64,000 nt of DNA from Ampelomyces quisqualis (Eukaryota; Ascomycota; Dothideomycetes; Pleosporales; Phaeosphaeriaceae), in assembly GCA_018398575.1 (NCBI GenBank), contig JAGTXZ010000014.1, forward strand, positions 1,240,001-1,304,000, read 5' to 3'. A model generated the notes under the pieces. It saw only the letters and a list, made by a program, of their open reading frames with translations, searched no databases and was not told the DNA's origin. A program made the translations under genes and the position numbers. Shown in pieces: positions 37,181-50,142 of the stretch (its first letter is position 1; each line of letters starts with the position of its first letter).

Positions 37181-40023
37181 TTACACCTCGATGGTCAACA
37201 AACTAAGCAAATCGCACTTCTCAATTGGCGACCCTGTTAGCGTTGAGACCGAGTTAGGACTCTTTAGCGATGCGATGCCAACCTGGGAATCAGACACGAT
37301 AAACACTTTGCTAGCGAGCAGTCTATCCACATAGTTGCAGAGCACAAGGAAGTACGGGTTCGTCGAGGTGTCGAAAGCGGCCAGAATTTTAGTAGGTAGG
37401 CCTGGTCCTGCGTCTGGAGTTGCGCCAACGTCAATAGGCCAAAGTCCAATCAACTTGCTGGACTTGGGGACCCCTTCTGGAGGTACCATGCGGATGCGGG
37501 AGGCGTTGTAACGGGCCATCTCCTCGTCGTAGTAGACAAGAAGGCGGCCGAAGGCGTCACCGACAAGGACTCCCTTGTAAAAAGCGAAGAGGTTGTTAGG
37601 GTCCAGATCAGATTCGCCCGACTGTAGTGCCAAATTACCGTCCGTGGTGCTGGCAAGAACCCAGTCGAGTGAGATCTCGGTAACTGCTGAATAATTGAAG
37701 GCGGCGTTGAGATGTTGATTGAGGCCTGCAATCTCACTCTCCAGGCTCAGTGGCGTTTCTATGAATTCTTTGATGATTGATGGGAACACAAATCTGCAAA
37801 GAAATTCAGCGTCATCTTTAGCTTTCCCCTTCGTGGATACTTACGGAGAATCAGTGAATTCTGTCGTAAATAATTCGTTGGTGGTAGAGGGTTGAAGTTC
37901 CAAGAAGGAAACACTGAAATCCTGGTAGAGATTGACCACGCCATCGTTACCCTCATCGCCGATTGTATTTGTCTTGCCAATGCATTTGCCTTTAACCTTG
38001 CTGCGGTAATCGCCGACAAGATTGAATTTCCTGAATCCGGTATTCTCGATGACGAGCTTGCCCTCGGCTTGCGCATACAGCGCATGGTTTAGGTCATATT
38101 CGAGCTTTAGACCCTGGCAGCCATCCGTTGCTGTGTTGACACCGCCAGTGAGGGATGCGGCGGCGTCACCCGTGAGTCTGACTTCGACACCCGGCTCGCT
38201 GATGACAGAGACCGCCGCCCTAGCTTGCATGTTGGCGACTTCAAGAACAAGAGCCACACTTAGTTGTATGCTCATCCTAAGACGGGCAGCAACCGCGTCA
38301 GATACAGCGGCTACAGGCTGAATGTCGATCTTGAAGTCGGACGTCTTGCTGGCATCTGGGTTGACAAAATCAACGACAGTATCGACGTTCCTCAGATTGG
38401 CAGTCATGCCAGCCATCATGCTCCCGGCGAGGGTGAAATCAAACTCGCCACCGAGATCTGCATTGGCCGTGGGTCCCAGGGCGAAGAACAGGGGAACAGC
38501 GAGACCTGGAATGCCCCCTGTGAAGATGCGCTTCTTGTCCTTGTACTGGTACTGATATTCACTAGCAATACCAAGGATCAAAGACGTTCTAAAGTTTCCA
38601 CGTAAGCCAACCGAACCATGCTTCAGTCCCTCACCCCACTTGTAACCAATTGTGCCTCTAAGACGAATATTTGCAGCTGCGCCGCAATCCAGGCAATAGG
38701 CATTGACGGTGGCCCCGCCATTCCCCGCCTCGGAAAGTGGCAATGCTGCATAGTACTGGCCATCCTGACGCCTGAAGCTTTGCTGGTATACCCATCGCCC
38801 ATCGTCTCGCTTGGGGTAGTAAAAGGTCGTTCGAGCCTCCAATGTCATTGGAGTACCGTCAACCCAGCTCTTGACGTGTTTCATTGCTCCAAAAATTCCG
38901 TGTTTCACGCTTTTAAACGCTTTGGCAAATTTCTTTCGAGTGTCGACAATAACATTTCGGGTACCATTGACGGCTGCCTGACCAATAGACACTAGCTTTC
39001 CACGCAGGACAGACCATTTGCCTCCCTTCTTGGCGCGCCGACGGAGTTTCCTCAAATCGAGATCGTAATCGCTCTCCTTAACGTGGAGGACGAAATCGCT
39101 ACTGATTGAGCCGTCCATGTTGTAGATCCCGCCCACATCTGTAGCAACACTGTAATAGTGGTTGTAATCCAGATCGGTGATATCGTCCACAAAGCTCCCT
39201 AGATCTTCCGCAAATGTCTCCTGTGTCCATTTGTAGAAGCCGGCCTGTTGGTCTAGTGCGGCATCAAATGAGGACTCTGGCGTCCCCGACCCTGTTGGTG
39301 TATCGGAAAACGGGGCAGGGATGGGAGGTATAGTTGGCGGCGGTAGAGGCGGCACATCACGCTTCGATAGATCTCCGAAATGGCCAAACTCAAGGGTGAA
39401 TTCGTCGCCAACGTGCTCTAGTTCCCTTACTTCGACTCCAAGGTTGCAAGCCATTATCCTGTCCACGCATTCTATCCAATTGGTCGTGTAGTAAATGAAG
39501 TGATCGTCTTTCGAGCCGACAGTGGTTATAAGTAGGAATGGCATTCCGGTTTGGGTCCAGTTGGCACGCGCGGTAGCGTATGGACTCCACTCGCTGAAGC
39601 GCACCTCCATTGTGTCGTCCGTTAGAGTGGTGATAGCATGAGATGAATGATCAAGTACGACAGCGGGGTGCCTGAATGTTGTGTGTGCAGAGGCGTATTG
39701 CGAGTTCCACCGCATAGGGCCTTGGCAGTATGTTAGAAATTATGACCCGATATATATTATTAGTTTCGTTATGCTTCGTACTCACGCTTAGGGTGTTCTT
39801 CACCAAAGAATAAATGCTTACTCATATGCAGCTCCAAGTGAGAATGGTCGTGAGCTTCATGGTCGGGATGATGTCTGGGCAACAAAACGTGTAAAGGTGC
39901 CTTTTCCTCGATCAGAGCTGACCTGTCCTCGAGGGACGAAGTAACAGTGTTTGGCGATTCGTATGATGGTAATGCATTTGTGCAAAGGCATGCGACACCA
40001 GCAACAAGCAATTTCAACAGCAT
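37181..40023 (-). CDS. Large secreted protein, 908 aa, DUF7029/DUF7223-like
   Basis: Three exons: 40023-39786, 39720-37845 and 37793-37181, with introns of 65 bp (GTGAGT, branch TTCTAAC) and 51 bp (GTAAGT..TTTGCAG). It begins with a signal peptide (MLLKLLVAGVACLCTNA) and then a His-rich stretch at residues 51-70 (HHPDHEAHDHSHLELHMSKH). The part beginning TMEVRFSEWSPYATARANW recalls the fungal DUF7029 domain. After a Pro-rich hinge and a very basic stretch (LRKLRRRAKKGGKW), a CLDCG motif and the beta-rich part GGIPGLAVPLFFALGP recall DUF7223. No membrane anchor is clear. It is probably an extracellular or wall protein of unknown role. An upstream in-frame ATG at 40110 would spoil the signal peptide. 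Domain names are from memory. Confidence 0.7.
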
Positions 40024-40294
40024 TTCGAAACCCAAACAGGGCTCTAGTGAAGGGGAAAACTCGCTTGCGTCAATCTCTTGTATATAAAAATCAGTGAGGT
40101 CTAAGCGCATTGCCTACCTAATTCGAGCGCCCCCCAGCCACCCATATTTCAAGGAAGTCTTACAGTAGGCTCCCCTGAACAGATGGTCAGCGTAGCAAGG
40201 TATCCGTATCCGTATGCACGAGTACGGAGTAACAACAAGGTCGTATGTGCTAGCGGCCGACGTACTACCGGTAAGCGGGTAAGGTTTTTGGCTA

Positions 40295-40418
40295 GTACAA
40301 GGGGGGTGCATGTACGGATGAAAAAATAGGCCTTGTGCACGGACGAAATTTGTGTAGAAAATAGTTGATTTGGGTACGGAGTAATCTGTACGTATCCGTA
40401 CATGCACCCCCCTTGTAC
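40295..40418. repeat. Perfect 25-bp inverted repeat, 74-bp loop
   Basis: 40295-40319 (GTACAAGGGGGGTGCATGTA, then CGGAT) is the exact reverse complement of 40394-40418. The loop holds TACGGAGTA at 40375-40383, and another copy lies just outside at 40223-40231. This could be a small snap-back MITE or a hairpin-forming relic. There is no coding sequence. Confidence 0.75.
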
Positions 40419-41691
40419 AGGAAGAAATTGCTCCATGCCCTTAAAAGCCCCGCGTACCTATGTATGTACAGTACGCCCCCCCTAAATAGGTTGTTAGCGC
40501 GACTAGGTGTACAAAGTAGCGTCAAGGGGATGTAGGAAATCTAATTGGTCGATATAGTTTAACAGCACTTGTGCGCACCTTGGAGCGCTAACGATCCGTT
40601 TAGAAGGGCGTACTATACATATAGTTAGTCTGGTAAAAGTATAGGAAGCCTTTTTCTCGTTTCTCTGCATTACCAATGTTAGCGGATGCTTGGCCAACTT
40701 GAATGGTTTTCGGACGGGCGGAAAGAGCTAACCAAGGGCTACAAAACGACCTAATAATTATCGAACCTGGATCAGCATTGCAAAAGTCGTTGACGGGCCT
40801 ATCTTGAGGTACCTACATGAACTTTTTCTAAAAGTCATAATCACTTTTGCAATGCTAGGTAGACCAAGCTGGATTAAGGTCCTTAAAAGCGTACATCAGC
40901 CTATACTCGAATACGTACAAGGTGCGAAGCAGGCAGTTGAAAAGCATCTGGGTAGTCGAGCGGTCTGTTGAGCTGATAGAGCCCCGAAAAACTCTTGAAC
41001 GTCTTGCCTGCTACTAGGACACGTACTAGTAGTTAAGAACAGGGAGAATCACTAGTGAAGGCTGGCCCAATTGCTTCGCGCATCAGGTTACATAGAGTGA
41101 TAAATCCCGCTAGGGCTTATAGCTTGAAATGCCTAAACAGATAACGTCCAAGGAGAAATTCAACAGCAACAGACACTTCCTGGGTTGATTCCTAAGCGCC
41201 GCTTCGCAATTATTCGGGTTATTTCGAGATATCGTTGGCCAAAAACCACACAGGACCGCAAACAAGAAGCAGAGTCAAGAGAACATGCAACAAGGTAGAC
41301 TTTCATGTCTGCTTGGTGTACTGTTAAGGCCTAAATTCCTTAGTCGAAAGTATCTGCGGTGCAGTCTACGTTACACAAAAATGCTTTGATCGCAACGTCG
41401 TAGAAGAATCTGCTGTCTTGATTTCGAGTAATCACTACACACGCAAGTCGAAAGTCTTATTAAGAATAGCTGCACAAAAGAATTGTAGAACTAAGGAACA
41501 TAAGATGGGGAACTGTAAGGATATATCAAGCGGGGTGTTAAAGCGACACTTGAACACGCCTGCGCTACTGGTACCCTACCAACCGGGTAGCTGGGAAGCC
41601 AATTGACAGTTATCTACTGCCAGTTTGCTAGAGAAATTGAATTGATATAACAAAGGTTCGCAAATTATCGCACATGAATCGCAGTGAAACA

Positions 41692-42310
41692 ACACTACAG
41701 TACAGATGTAGTGTTAAATACCCCGCTTAGACTTATGTAAAAACACACCTGCAGAATTCCCCCTAGAAACACTACTACAGCGTGCATATTTACACAGTCT
41801 GGGTAAATTTACACAGATAAACGGATGTACTATCTACTATTTCTTGTGCGTGGAGTAAGTCCTTTAACTTTGTTATCTCTCTTCTCTACTTCTCTTCCTT
41901 ACTTCTCTTAAACTCCTTATATCTCTTAAAATCTATCCTAGGGGTAAGGACTTTCTAGCGATTACGCGCAGGACATGATCTAGAGTTAAGTAGGTTCAAA
42001 AGAAAGAGAGAGAAAAGGTAAAATATTAGTAGAGATAGAGTGGGGTTAAGAACAAGCAAGAAAAAAAGGTTAGTAGTAAACACTAAAATCTTACTCCATG
42101 CCGTACATGCTAATTGAAAGCTTAGCAATCAACACACAAATCTTACATACTAATAAAAGTAGTAGGTACAAAAAAACACTGCAAGAGTGTAGAAGATACT
42201 GCAACTATGTAAATTCTCCCTACGTGCGGTGTAAAAGAGTGAATTTACACGATACTGTAGTGCTATTAACACCGCGCCGGGTTTTTTACACCACATGTGT
42301 ACCCTAGTGC
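41692..42310. repeat. MITE-like element with long imperfect terminal inverted repeats
   Basis: The right end (42170-42310) aligns with 17646-17788. The left end (from about 41692) matches the reverse complement of both: GTACAGATGTAGTGTTAAAT against GTACACATGTGGTGTAAAAA, and again ATTTACACAG further in. Together they outline a roughly 620-bp non-coding element with TIRs of about 130 bp. No target-site duplication is evident. The middle has a pyrimidine-rich tract. Confidence 0.6.
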
Positions 42311-42971
42311 GAGCCAATATGTCCTACGTCTATTAATTTGGCGCTAATAAGGCCATAGGCCGTACTATAATCCTGGCTAAGCCGTGTAAACAGGCTCCAA
42401 GGAGCAAGAAATGTATGTAAGTACCTTTTGACTAACGCAACAACGCTACAGGATCACGCGCAACCCCAAAGCTAGTTCCCCCCTAGTAGTATGTAAGCAC
42501 CGCAAGTCTAGACTCTAGGACGACATGTGCGTACATGCCCTTTGAGGTTAGAAGGAGCTTTTAGAGAGGAGGGTTATCGATCAATCAACCAAGTCGGCGC
42601 GACTCGGCGCCAGCCCTTACGGCTGCTTGAATGTCATCTAGTAACATGTTGCTAGCGACGGAATAATGCGCTAACAGGCAAGAAGGCATGTGGAGGCTGC
42701 CAAGCAGACTTAAAAACAACGACTCCGCGCTCTGGATCAACGTCTAGAACTAGCCAAGATGCACAATCTGAGCTAGCTTGGTAGATGGTGCTTAACAAAG
42801 TAGGCTCACGTCAATTTTTAAGTTTGGAAGTGGCGGATATCATGATGGGTTATCGAGGTATTTGAGAGAGCTACAGTGGAGTGAAATGTCAACTAAGTTT
42901 ACATGAGAGAAATAAGCACAAAAGGCTGTGGGACACAGAAAGGAAAAAAGGGGGTAAGCCCCAAAGCATGT

Positions 42972-44064
42972 TTAGTTGCATGTGAAACCACAATCAATCT
43001 CCCGCTTGCCATGGTCGTATGCGCCGACGGAGCAAAAGTGTCTGTCTTTGTTGTTCGAGTCCCATTTCACGCCGTCGTACTCGAAGTCGAGGGGGTCGGA
43101 GTCCACGGCGCGACTCTTGACGACAAGGGGAAGAGGGAGCCTGGAAGACAATTCCATCTTTGCTTCTGTCACGTCTGCCGTGTTGCCAATCTCGTTCTGG
43201 TTCTGGTCGATGAGCTTGGCCGAGAGCCTGTACTGGTCTTTGGAAGGGTCGGGCTTCTGGTACTGGGTGACGTGTACGCCGCACCATCCGGGTCGGTATC
43301 CTCGTTCGTTGGTGGGGGCGTTGGAGTCGAGGCCGGGGAAGTTCAATCCGCGTTTTGGGACACCGCACTTCCACTGCCTTGTTCGTCCGTCTTCACGGTA
43401 GTAGTGGAGCCACGTGCAAATGTATGGACCTGTACCGCAATTGGCCCCGTTGCGCGCTTCACAGTCTTCGTCCTCTTGTTTTAGGTGCGCAAGATCCGTT
43501 ACAGGAATTTCTTTCCAGTCTCCAATGTCCTGGACTTGCAAGATGGGTGATGTGAGACCTTGTCCATCAATACCATCAATTTCTGTGAAGTTGACGCTGA
43601 AATCACCGATACGTGGATCGTTGAAGTACTGTCGACCGCCTTTGTAGCATGCGTTCCAAGTGGCTTTTCCTTGATTGTACTGTCGGAGACCTGGAAATGG
43701 TCAGTACTAGTCAAAGGTTCGTGACAGAAGGAGTGGCATACCATCGTCACATCGGACGCTCACATAACAGTTTGCACCGTTTGTCGTCTCCATGTAAATC
43801 TCGCACATGTTGGGGTTTTTCTGAAAGTTCCTTCGTAGTGTGAGTCTACAAAAATGGCGGCCATGGCGACCGGCTGACTTACCAGGCGTCAATATCTTTG
43901 GGAAAAGCATTCATCGCGATCGGCAAGATTTCTGCAAAGAGCTTGATGATCTCAGTAGCCAGATCCCATCCACTTGCTCGAGGTCTTATGATAGGAATGG
44001 CTGTTGCTTCGCTGAAGAGCAGGGCAACTACCATAATGGTAGTCGACAGTCCAAAGGTCTTCAT
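42972..44064 (-). CDS. Secreted protein, 329 aa, unknown family
   Basis: Three exons: 44064-43883, 43830-43742 and 43690-42972, introns 52 bp (GTAAGT, branch CTCAC, ..CGAAG) and 51 bp (GTATGC..TTCCAG). The first acceptor was chosen because the nearer AG choices create a stop at the junction, while GAAG restores a Trp codon and frame. The protein has a signal peptide (MKTFGLSTTIMVVALLFSEA), no later membrane segment, and scattered Cys (MCEIY, NCYVSVRC, CGTGPYICTW, KCGVPK, FCSVG, CGFTC) suggesting several disulphides. I do not recognise the family. It lies alone between two gene-free regions, just beyond the MITE-like element. Confidence 0.7.
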
Positions 44065-46010
44065 ATCTGGCGTTTGTAGAGAAAATGAAGAGAGATAGAG
44101 AGGGAGAAGTCAAGAATGGTTGATGTGATAGCCTTGTAGTTCTTCTTGTAGAGTTGGGAAGTTGTTGCTGTGCTCTTCTTTGCCTGACCTGCCCTCCCTA
44201 TTTATACAGTCTCACGTCCCGTCCATTCGATCTTGATCATCATGGTGCTGTATTACCTCGTGAGCATCTAGGACTCTTACGGTAGAGCCAAGGCTGGTCA
44301 GCTGCAAGTAATTTCTCTAAAGGAAACGCTTCATATCAACGCTTCAGACCCACTCTAGCTTCAACTCTCAGACCTGGTTAGCTCGCTGATGCTAGCGTAA
44401 AAGTCGTACTCCTGAGAGAGTACGGTACTCATGTGAGATGCCATGTAGTGGAGCATTAGGCCTCTTGTTGCGCTATGAATGGCTATTCTGCCTTTCCAGG
44501 ATCTTCAAACTGTAAGGAGGATGCAAGTGTCGACTCTACTTGGAGTAACACAACGGGACGTTGCGGGAAGCTAGAGCCGGAGTCCTACGCCCTGGTCAAC
44601 CCGAGGATAGGCTGATTCGAGGCCAGAGAAGACTAGTAGGTTGTTGTAGGATCGCAGTGAAACGCAGGCGGTTGCTCAGCCATCCCGTCCCGTCCTGTAC
44701 CTGCAAGGTTGCCAAAGAAGTTCCGAGATAAACTTGCGCAGGACCTCAAACTGCCAAGTGGTTTAGCATCACAGGGGAGAAAGTGTCGTGCATGTTGAAG
44801 ACCGAAGACGCAATATTCTAGTCATACCACTAGTGCGGACATGTTGCCCACGTGTTTGCTCGATTTACGCCCCACGTGTGTTTGCTTTTGCTTTACGCAT
44901 GATAATCTCCGATATATATGCTATCTCTATCAACATACTAGGGGAATAGCGTATTAGTTTCTAAATACTCAGCGTGTCTTGGCCAGGTCGAGGTTGCTTC
45001 AACGCATAGACACGCCCTGCACAGCTCCAAAAACCTACTCAGGCTACGGCCACTATATTAAGATAGTAGACTTGATGAGGAACCGCTCATCCCTTGCGTA
45101 GTAAGTTCGGAGCGTATCTGCTTTGTGCACCGAGGTGTCCTGCTAAGCCTACTCAGGTGATTGATCCCTGATGTTTAGCTGTTCCTTGTTACACTTGGTA
45201 ATTTCTGCTATTACCGTATGTGGAAGGACACTTGGGAATTAGTTGGACAGCGGCCTGTAACTCCTGTACATTGCCAAGTTATTGTTGCTAGACCCGCTAC
45301 CTAGACATGTAATAGCCGCTAGTTTAGCAGCGCGCTTCAAGAGCCTATAGCCTGTAGGTTACTGCGGCGCTAGGCCTCCATGCTGACATGAGACTGATAT
45401 CAGAGCTACTGGTGCAAGCAAACAAACCTCAAAAGCTACTAGCGCCTACGCTTTTCCCGCTAGGCCAAGGTATGGTTCCAGACATCGGAAGTCCCCACGT
45501 AACACAAAAACGAAAAAATTGCCGGTACGGGTCGACGTGGGGACTCAGCGGACATGAGTATCTCATCCAGGAAGTCGGATGACCTGGCGAAGAACAAGGA
45601 GCATTAGAGTGTATTGGTCCGATGAGTCTGTGGTCACGTCATGTGGACGTTGTCAAATGCAGATAGTAGCATGGTGCGTGCGGCCATGAGGTGTGTGGTT
45701 GGTAGTAACAGGCTTTCTACAGTGCCCCCACCTGTAGCGTTTCAAGGTCGCAAGGGTTGCAAGGACTGATTTTGTACTTCGTGTGTAAAAAGTAAAAAAG
45801 TCGCGTGCGACGCTTGTAAGGATTACACGCTAACGAACCGTTCACGTGGGGGGGGGGCTGTATCGTCTACCCGTCCGATGAACTCCGGTCAGCTTGTGGA
45901 GAAGGCAAAGTCTACCGAGCTCGTACTATTATTCGGATCGATGCGCTGCACCTACATGGCCTCAGCACAATCAAATGTATGTCAGACCCACATGTACTAT
46001 TTACATACAC
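44065..46010. other. 1.9-kb gene-free region
   Basis: Upstream of the 329-aa secreted protein gene. No gene recognised. Contains a ten-G run at 45848-45857 and a short inverted repeat, CCCCACGT to ACGTGGGG, at about 45492-45541. Confidence 0.45.
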
Positions 46011-47523
46011 TCACCCCTGCGAGTACCCCTGCTCGTGCTCGTCCCGTCCATCATTCTCGCTCGTTGCCGCGTCCTCTCCTTCATCGAAGATCATCCCGTG
46101 TAAACCCTCTCTCTCGGCTCCGATCAACGGCGCTCGTTCACCCTCATGACGCGAAAAGTGGCCACCGATACTGATCACTAGGGTACTCAGGCCGTGGGAT
46201 AGCGTGCTTCCCAGGACAATGAAGCATACGATCGGCCAGATCAATATCACTGCGCGTTGACGTTCGGGACTCAGATTGCTCGGTGGATGAGGCAGGGGAA
46301 GGGAAGTTTCCGTCTCAAGCTGGGCGCGGGCTTCGATGGCGAGGAAGAGTGCACCGACGCCCATGGGACCGAAGTGGCCAATTAAAACTGCTTCTGTGGC
46401 TGTGCGCACGGAGGGCAGAAACTTGAGTTTGTACAAGCCCATTACGATAGGGAGGCGGCGGAACGCGAGGATGAGGCAAAGTAGGCCGATGAGGCGGCCG
46501 GGGGTGATGAGGTCCAGTTGGTGGAAGGATTCCCAGGGGACCATGGCGCCGAAGAAAATGAAGAAGGCGGAGTTGATCATCAAATCGATAACAACGGGAA
46601 GGCGTGTGTCTGCGGTGGGTGAGTTCCCGCCATGAGAAAAGCCGCGACCGGCGCAGAATGCGACAAGAAAGTCGTCTACTCCGAGAACGGAGGCGAGACC
46701 GATAGAGAAGACTGCCAGGAGGAGGTAGAATGCCAGATACGATGCCCTGCCCATCATTTCGCGGTGGTGCGAGAATATGTAGAGCCAATTGAACACAAAA
46801 CCGAGCACCGTGCCGAGGATAATACCGGCAGTGCATTGGTATAAGACAGTGATTAGGAACCACTGCTTCAAGACGCCGCCAGGCGAGCTTTTCAATATCA
46901 TGTTGAGGCCGATGTAGAGAAATGGAAACGACACGCCATCGTTGCACCCACTTTCTGCACTCAGCAAGTCTCGAATGCGTTTCGGCACCCTCGTACTAAA
47001 CTGGCTATTGGACAACACGGACGCTGCGAGGACAGGGTCTGTTGGCGTCAGACAAGCTGAGATTGTGAATGCTGTAGCAAGGTCCGTCTTGAATATGGCC
47101 ACAATGAAGCCCGCACAAATCAGCCACCCGACTGTCATGACTGGGCCGAGAAGAACAAGCAGAGCGCGCCATTTCTTCGCAAAGTAGCCATCAGGAAGCT
47201 CCAATCCGACAGCGAAGCATTGAATGCCGACGATGAGCCGGGTAATTTCTTGTATGAAGTCGTCGGTAACGCCTGGCAAATGGTTGCATTAGCACTTGGT
47301 GTTGATACTATTCACCCGTCAAGCACTCACCCCATTCGTGCGGCGTTAAGAGCGCGAGGCCGCGCGGTCCCGTGATGATTCCAAACACTGTTGCGAGTGG
47401 TGGTTCGGATAGATGCAGCCGGTTCCTGATCATCAACGAGAATAGGGCGTACAGAATGAGAAATGACGTCACGGTCAGGTAGGTGATGTGCGGTGCCGTG
47501 AGCTCCAATTGTTTCCAGGCCAT
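46011..47523 (-). CDS. Na+/H+ antiporter, fungal CPA1 type
   Basis: Two exons, 47523-47331 and 47272-46011, with a 58-bp intron (GTGAGT..TTGCCAG) that restores the conserved PHEWG-VTDDFIQEITR text; 484 aa. About twelve hydrophobic segments. Family features: SEPPLATVFGIITGPRGL in the first exon, GIQCFAVGLELPDGYF, and AESGCNDG followed by FPFLYIG, the ion-binding segment of fungal plasma-membrane Na+/H+ antiporters of the Nha1/Sod2 group. These export Na+, Li+ or K+ in exchange for H+. The long cytosolic tail of Nha1 is missing, and the protein ends in a 60-residue acidic tail. Two usually small residues after the ND pair are Val and Ser here. Confidence 0.85.
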
Positions 47524-47949
47524 GTTGACAAATGTAACTGGGCTAACGATCAGACATGGTGCGGAATGTTTGTGGGTGGGCGAGAGAGGTCAATACCCCA
47601 GGAAAGACGATGGGGCAGGGCGTTGAGCTAAGCAGTTTATTCGATGACGGAATGCGCTAGTCTGAGCTAAGACAAGGTCGGTTTTGTGATTGGATTACCA
47701 CCACGGATGCTGTGCCGGGAATAGTTGGCATGCAGTGCGCGACTCAACGATGATGGCTGTGGATTACTACGGATGCTACACGCGATTGTTGTATCAATGA
47801 AGCGTCCTGGCCGTGTATATCAATAGCTCCAAACGCCTCTGCCGCTCAGCAATGCACCCAACTTGTAGGACCCGAACGCGGCTGGATTGACTAGAAATAC
47901 AAGCGTTATTACACCAGTCCAAGAATGCAGTGATGCACCCGTCACTCGA
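47524..47949. other. Intergenic region
   Basis: Promoter side of the antiporter gene and 3' side of the ORMDL gene, both minus strand. No gene seen. Confidence 0.4.
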
Positions 47950-48614
47950 CTACGAGTCGTCTGGCGGAGAGTTAAAGAAGGAAAATCGTAGCCTGTGAAG
48001 CTGCGCAAGTTAGTACTGACGTGGCCGCGCGGGCAAAAGCAAACATACCGAGGGCAGCTTGGGGACAACAACGGCGAGGGTCGCCAGACAGTTGACGATA
48101 AAGTACGTCGAGTCGTAATTTGTGTAATGCGTGCTCACCAGGAACAGCACAATCGGCACCGTGAGCAGGAACTTCTTCGCTGGCGTGTACTGGTCCCCAT
48201 TGTCAATCTGCTCCCACATGTTGAGGTTGTCGAAAGCGCCGGCGTTGAAGTCGAAGGGCACACCGCGCACGTAGTGGAACATGAGGTAGGATCCGGCCAT
48301 GTAGGAGAGGTTGACGAGGGTCCACGATGTTTCCTGAGACATGCCGGGCATGATGTCAAACAGGATCTTGCCGAGGAAGATGAGCACCACGTGGATCGCC
48401 CATGCGCCTGCAGGAACCTGTTAGCACGTGTTGGCTGCCTTGACCATGCACCACGGGAGCATGTGGTCGGCAGCTGACCCTTGGCATTGACCCAGTCGGC
48501 GTTCAGGTTTGGCAGGGCGGCCTGGTCGCTCAGCTGCTCCAGCGACTCGGGCGGCTCTTTGTAGACAAGACTACTGCTACGGCGCCGGCGGGCCTCCTTC
48601 GCATCGAGGGACAT
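47950..48614 (-). CDS. ORMDL family protein
   Basis: Three exons: 48614-48479, 48407-48049 and 48000-47950, introns 71 bp (branch GTGCTAAC) and 48 bp (branch TACTAAC); 181 aa. Orm proteins sit in the ER membrane and restrain serine palmitoyltransferase, the first enzyme of sphingolipid synthesis. The match is strong: NADWVNAKGAWAIHVVLIFL, MSQETSWTLVNLSYMAGSYL, FHYVRGVPFDFNAGAFDNL, TMWEQID-like text (NMWEQIDNG) and FLVSTHYTNYDSTYFIVN. The Ser-rich N terminus (RRRRSSSLVY) is where yeast Orm1/2 are phosphorylated by Ypk kinases. It is head-to-head with the Iec3 gene, 392 bp apart. Confidence 0.93.
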
Positions 48615-49006
48615 GGTGTTGCCAGATGCAGCGCGGGTGGGGCGCGGCCGCGGGTCGCCAGCGAAGCTCAGGCGGGGGGAGCGGTTGAGGAGTATGGGTG
48701 ACAGTTTGGCGGTGGCACGGGCGAGGGGGGGGGGTGGTGGGTGAGACGGTTGCTGCGAGCAGAGGCGTGTCCAGAGGGTCGAGCCGAGCAGGAGCAGCTA
48801 CCGGTATTCGTAGTTAGCGGCGTGGCCAAGGCTTCCGTCCACACCCATCTACTCCGTATCCGCACCCGCGACACGTCCCCTCGACCGTCCGTCCACACCC
48901 ATCGGCACCCGCGACACGTCCCCTCGCCAGTCCACACCCATCGGCACCCGCGACACGTCCCCTCGACCGTCCACGCCCATCCGCACCCGCCACACCGTCC
49001 CCGACC
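48615..49006. promoter_or_regulatory. ORM/Iec3 divergent promoter region
   Basis: 392 bp between two diverging start codons, very C-rich on the plus strand. About half is taken up by the minisatellite at 48838-49000, and a G-run lies at 48726-48733. A long open frame crosses it (48741-49967), but only because of composition. Confidence 0.5.
48838..49000. repeat. 39-bp minisatellite, about four units
   Basis: Units start at 48838, 48892, 48931 and 48970 and share CACACCCATC, GCACCCGCGACACG and TCCCCTCG. Units two and three are 39 bp. The first is 54 bp, with a TACTCCGTA insertion at 48850. The array ends just before the Iec3 ATG at 49007 and probably lies in its leader or core promoter. Confidence 0.8.
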
Positions 49007-50142
49007 ATGGCGACCGATGCCCCCCCGCAGCCCGAAGCGCCGCCGCCCAGCGTGCACGCCGCCCACGAGCCGCCCGCGAAGCCGCCCGTCAAGCCGTCCT
49101 GGAGGTGCGCGTCGCCCTGCCCTCGCCGCGCCCGCTAACAGCCCCCAGGCGCAAGTACCGCAAGATGCGCGTGCAGTTCGACGAGGCCATCACCGTCAGC
49201 AACCGCCTCATCGCCGGCGAATGGAAGGCCATGGGCACCGCGCGCCGCCTCGCCGAGGGCAACGACCAGCTGCTCGACGTGCTGCTCGACATCAACGAGC
49301 AGACGCGTGCCCCGGCCCGCCTGCGCTTCAACCTCGATCCCGCCGGCACCGCTGCCCCCGTGGGCGACGGCCCCGGCCCGGACGCCGTCCGCCACCAGCT
49401 GCAGGAGCTCAGAGACGCTGCCGCCAGCGGCGCCGTGTCGCAGCAAGACTACATGGACCGCGCCGAGCGCCTGCACAGCTCCCAGGCCATACGGCAGACG
49501 CTCAGGTCGCTCGCACGCCTCGAGGCACGCGTGCCGCACACCACCCGCGACGACGTGCGCGACCACCCGCCCCACGGCATCGACCTGACCGACCAAGCGC
49601 CGGGCTACCTGTCGCCGGCGCACGAAGAGGAATACCTCGCCGCCCTCGACCAGGTCCTCGCCGTGCCCGGCTTCGATCCGTCGCTCCAGGAAGGCCGGCC
49701 GATCCGCCACGCCGCCTCGCACCCGCCGCTCTCCGACAAAGACCTCACCATCCGCAACCCCGACAGTGTCTACAACTGGCTGCGCAAACACCAGCCACAG
49801 GTCTTCCTGCAAGACAAAGACGCCGCACACCACGAGAACATGTCGGAGAAGTCTGCGCCCGCAAAACCAAGTGCCAGTCGCAAGGCCATCAAGCGCGAGT
49901 CTGCTGTCGGCGGCGGCGGTACCCCCGCCCCGCGCGACCACGACGACGAGGACTCGGTCGCCGGTGACACAGGCGCTGCGAGCAAAGCGCGGCGGAAGAT
50001 TACAGGCGGAGCTGGCGACGACGACACAGCCTATCGGCCAAAGGGTGGAAGTAGTCGGCCTGCGAAGCGCAAGCGGGAAGAGGGCGACACGCCTGTCAGC
50101 AAGGGCAAGAAGAAGAGTCGCACGAGTACGACTGCTGCTTAG
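49007..50142 (+). CDS. INO80 chromatin-remodelling complex subunit Iec3
   Basis: Two exons, 49007-49104 and 49149-50142, with a 44-bp intron (GTGCGC, branch GCTAAC, ..CCCAG); 363 aa. A Pro-rich N terminus leads to the family core SWRRKYRKMRVQFDEAITVS followed by EGNDQLLDVLLDIN. This is the Ino80_Iec3 signature known from fission yeast; the protein is a nuclear accessory subunit of the INO80 nucleosome-remodelling complex. A second block with TIRNPDSVYNWLRKHQPQVF is conserved-looking. The tail is basic and low-complexity with several likely nuclear localisation signals (RPAKRKREEG, KGKKKSR). GC content is well above its neighbours, so long shadow frames occur on both strands. Confidence 0.8.

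Larger units (their letters stand above)
40024..42971. other. 3-kb gene-free region with repeats
   Basis: Contains a perfect 25-bp inverted repeat (40295-40418), a MITE-like element (41692-42310) and several TACGGAGTA words. No gene with recognisable content. A pyrimidine-rich run is at about 41870-41925 and a purine-rich run at 42000-42020. It does not show the strong RIP footprint of the left block. Confidence 0.5.
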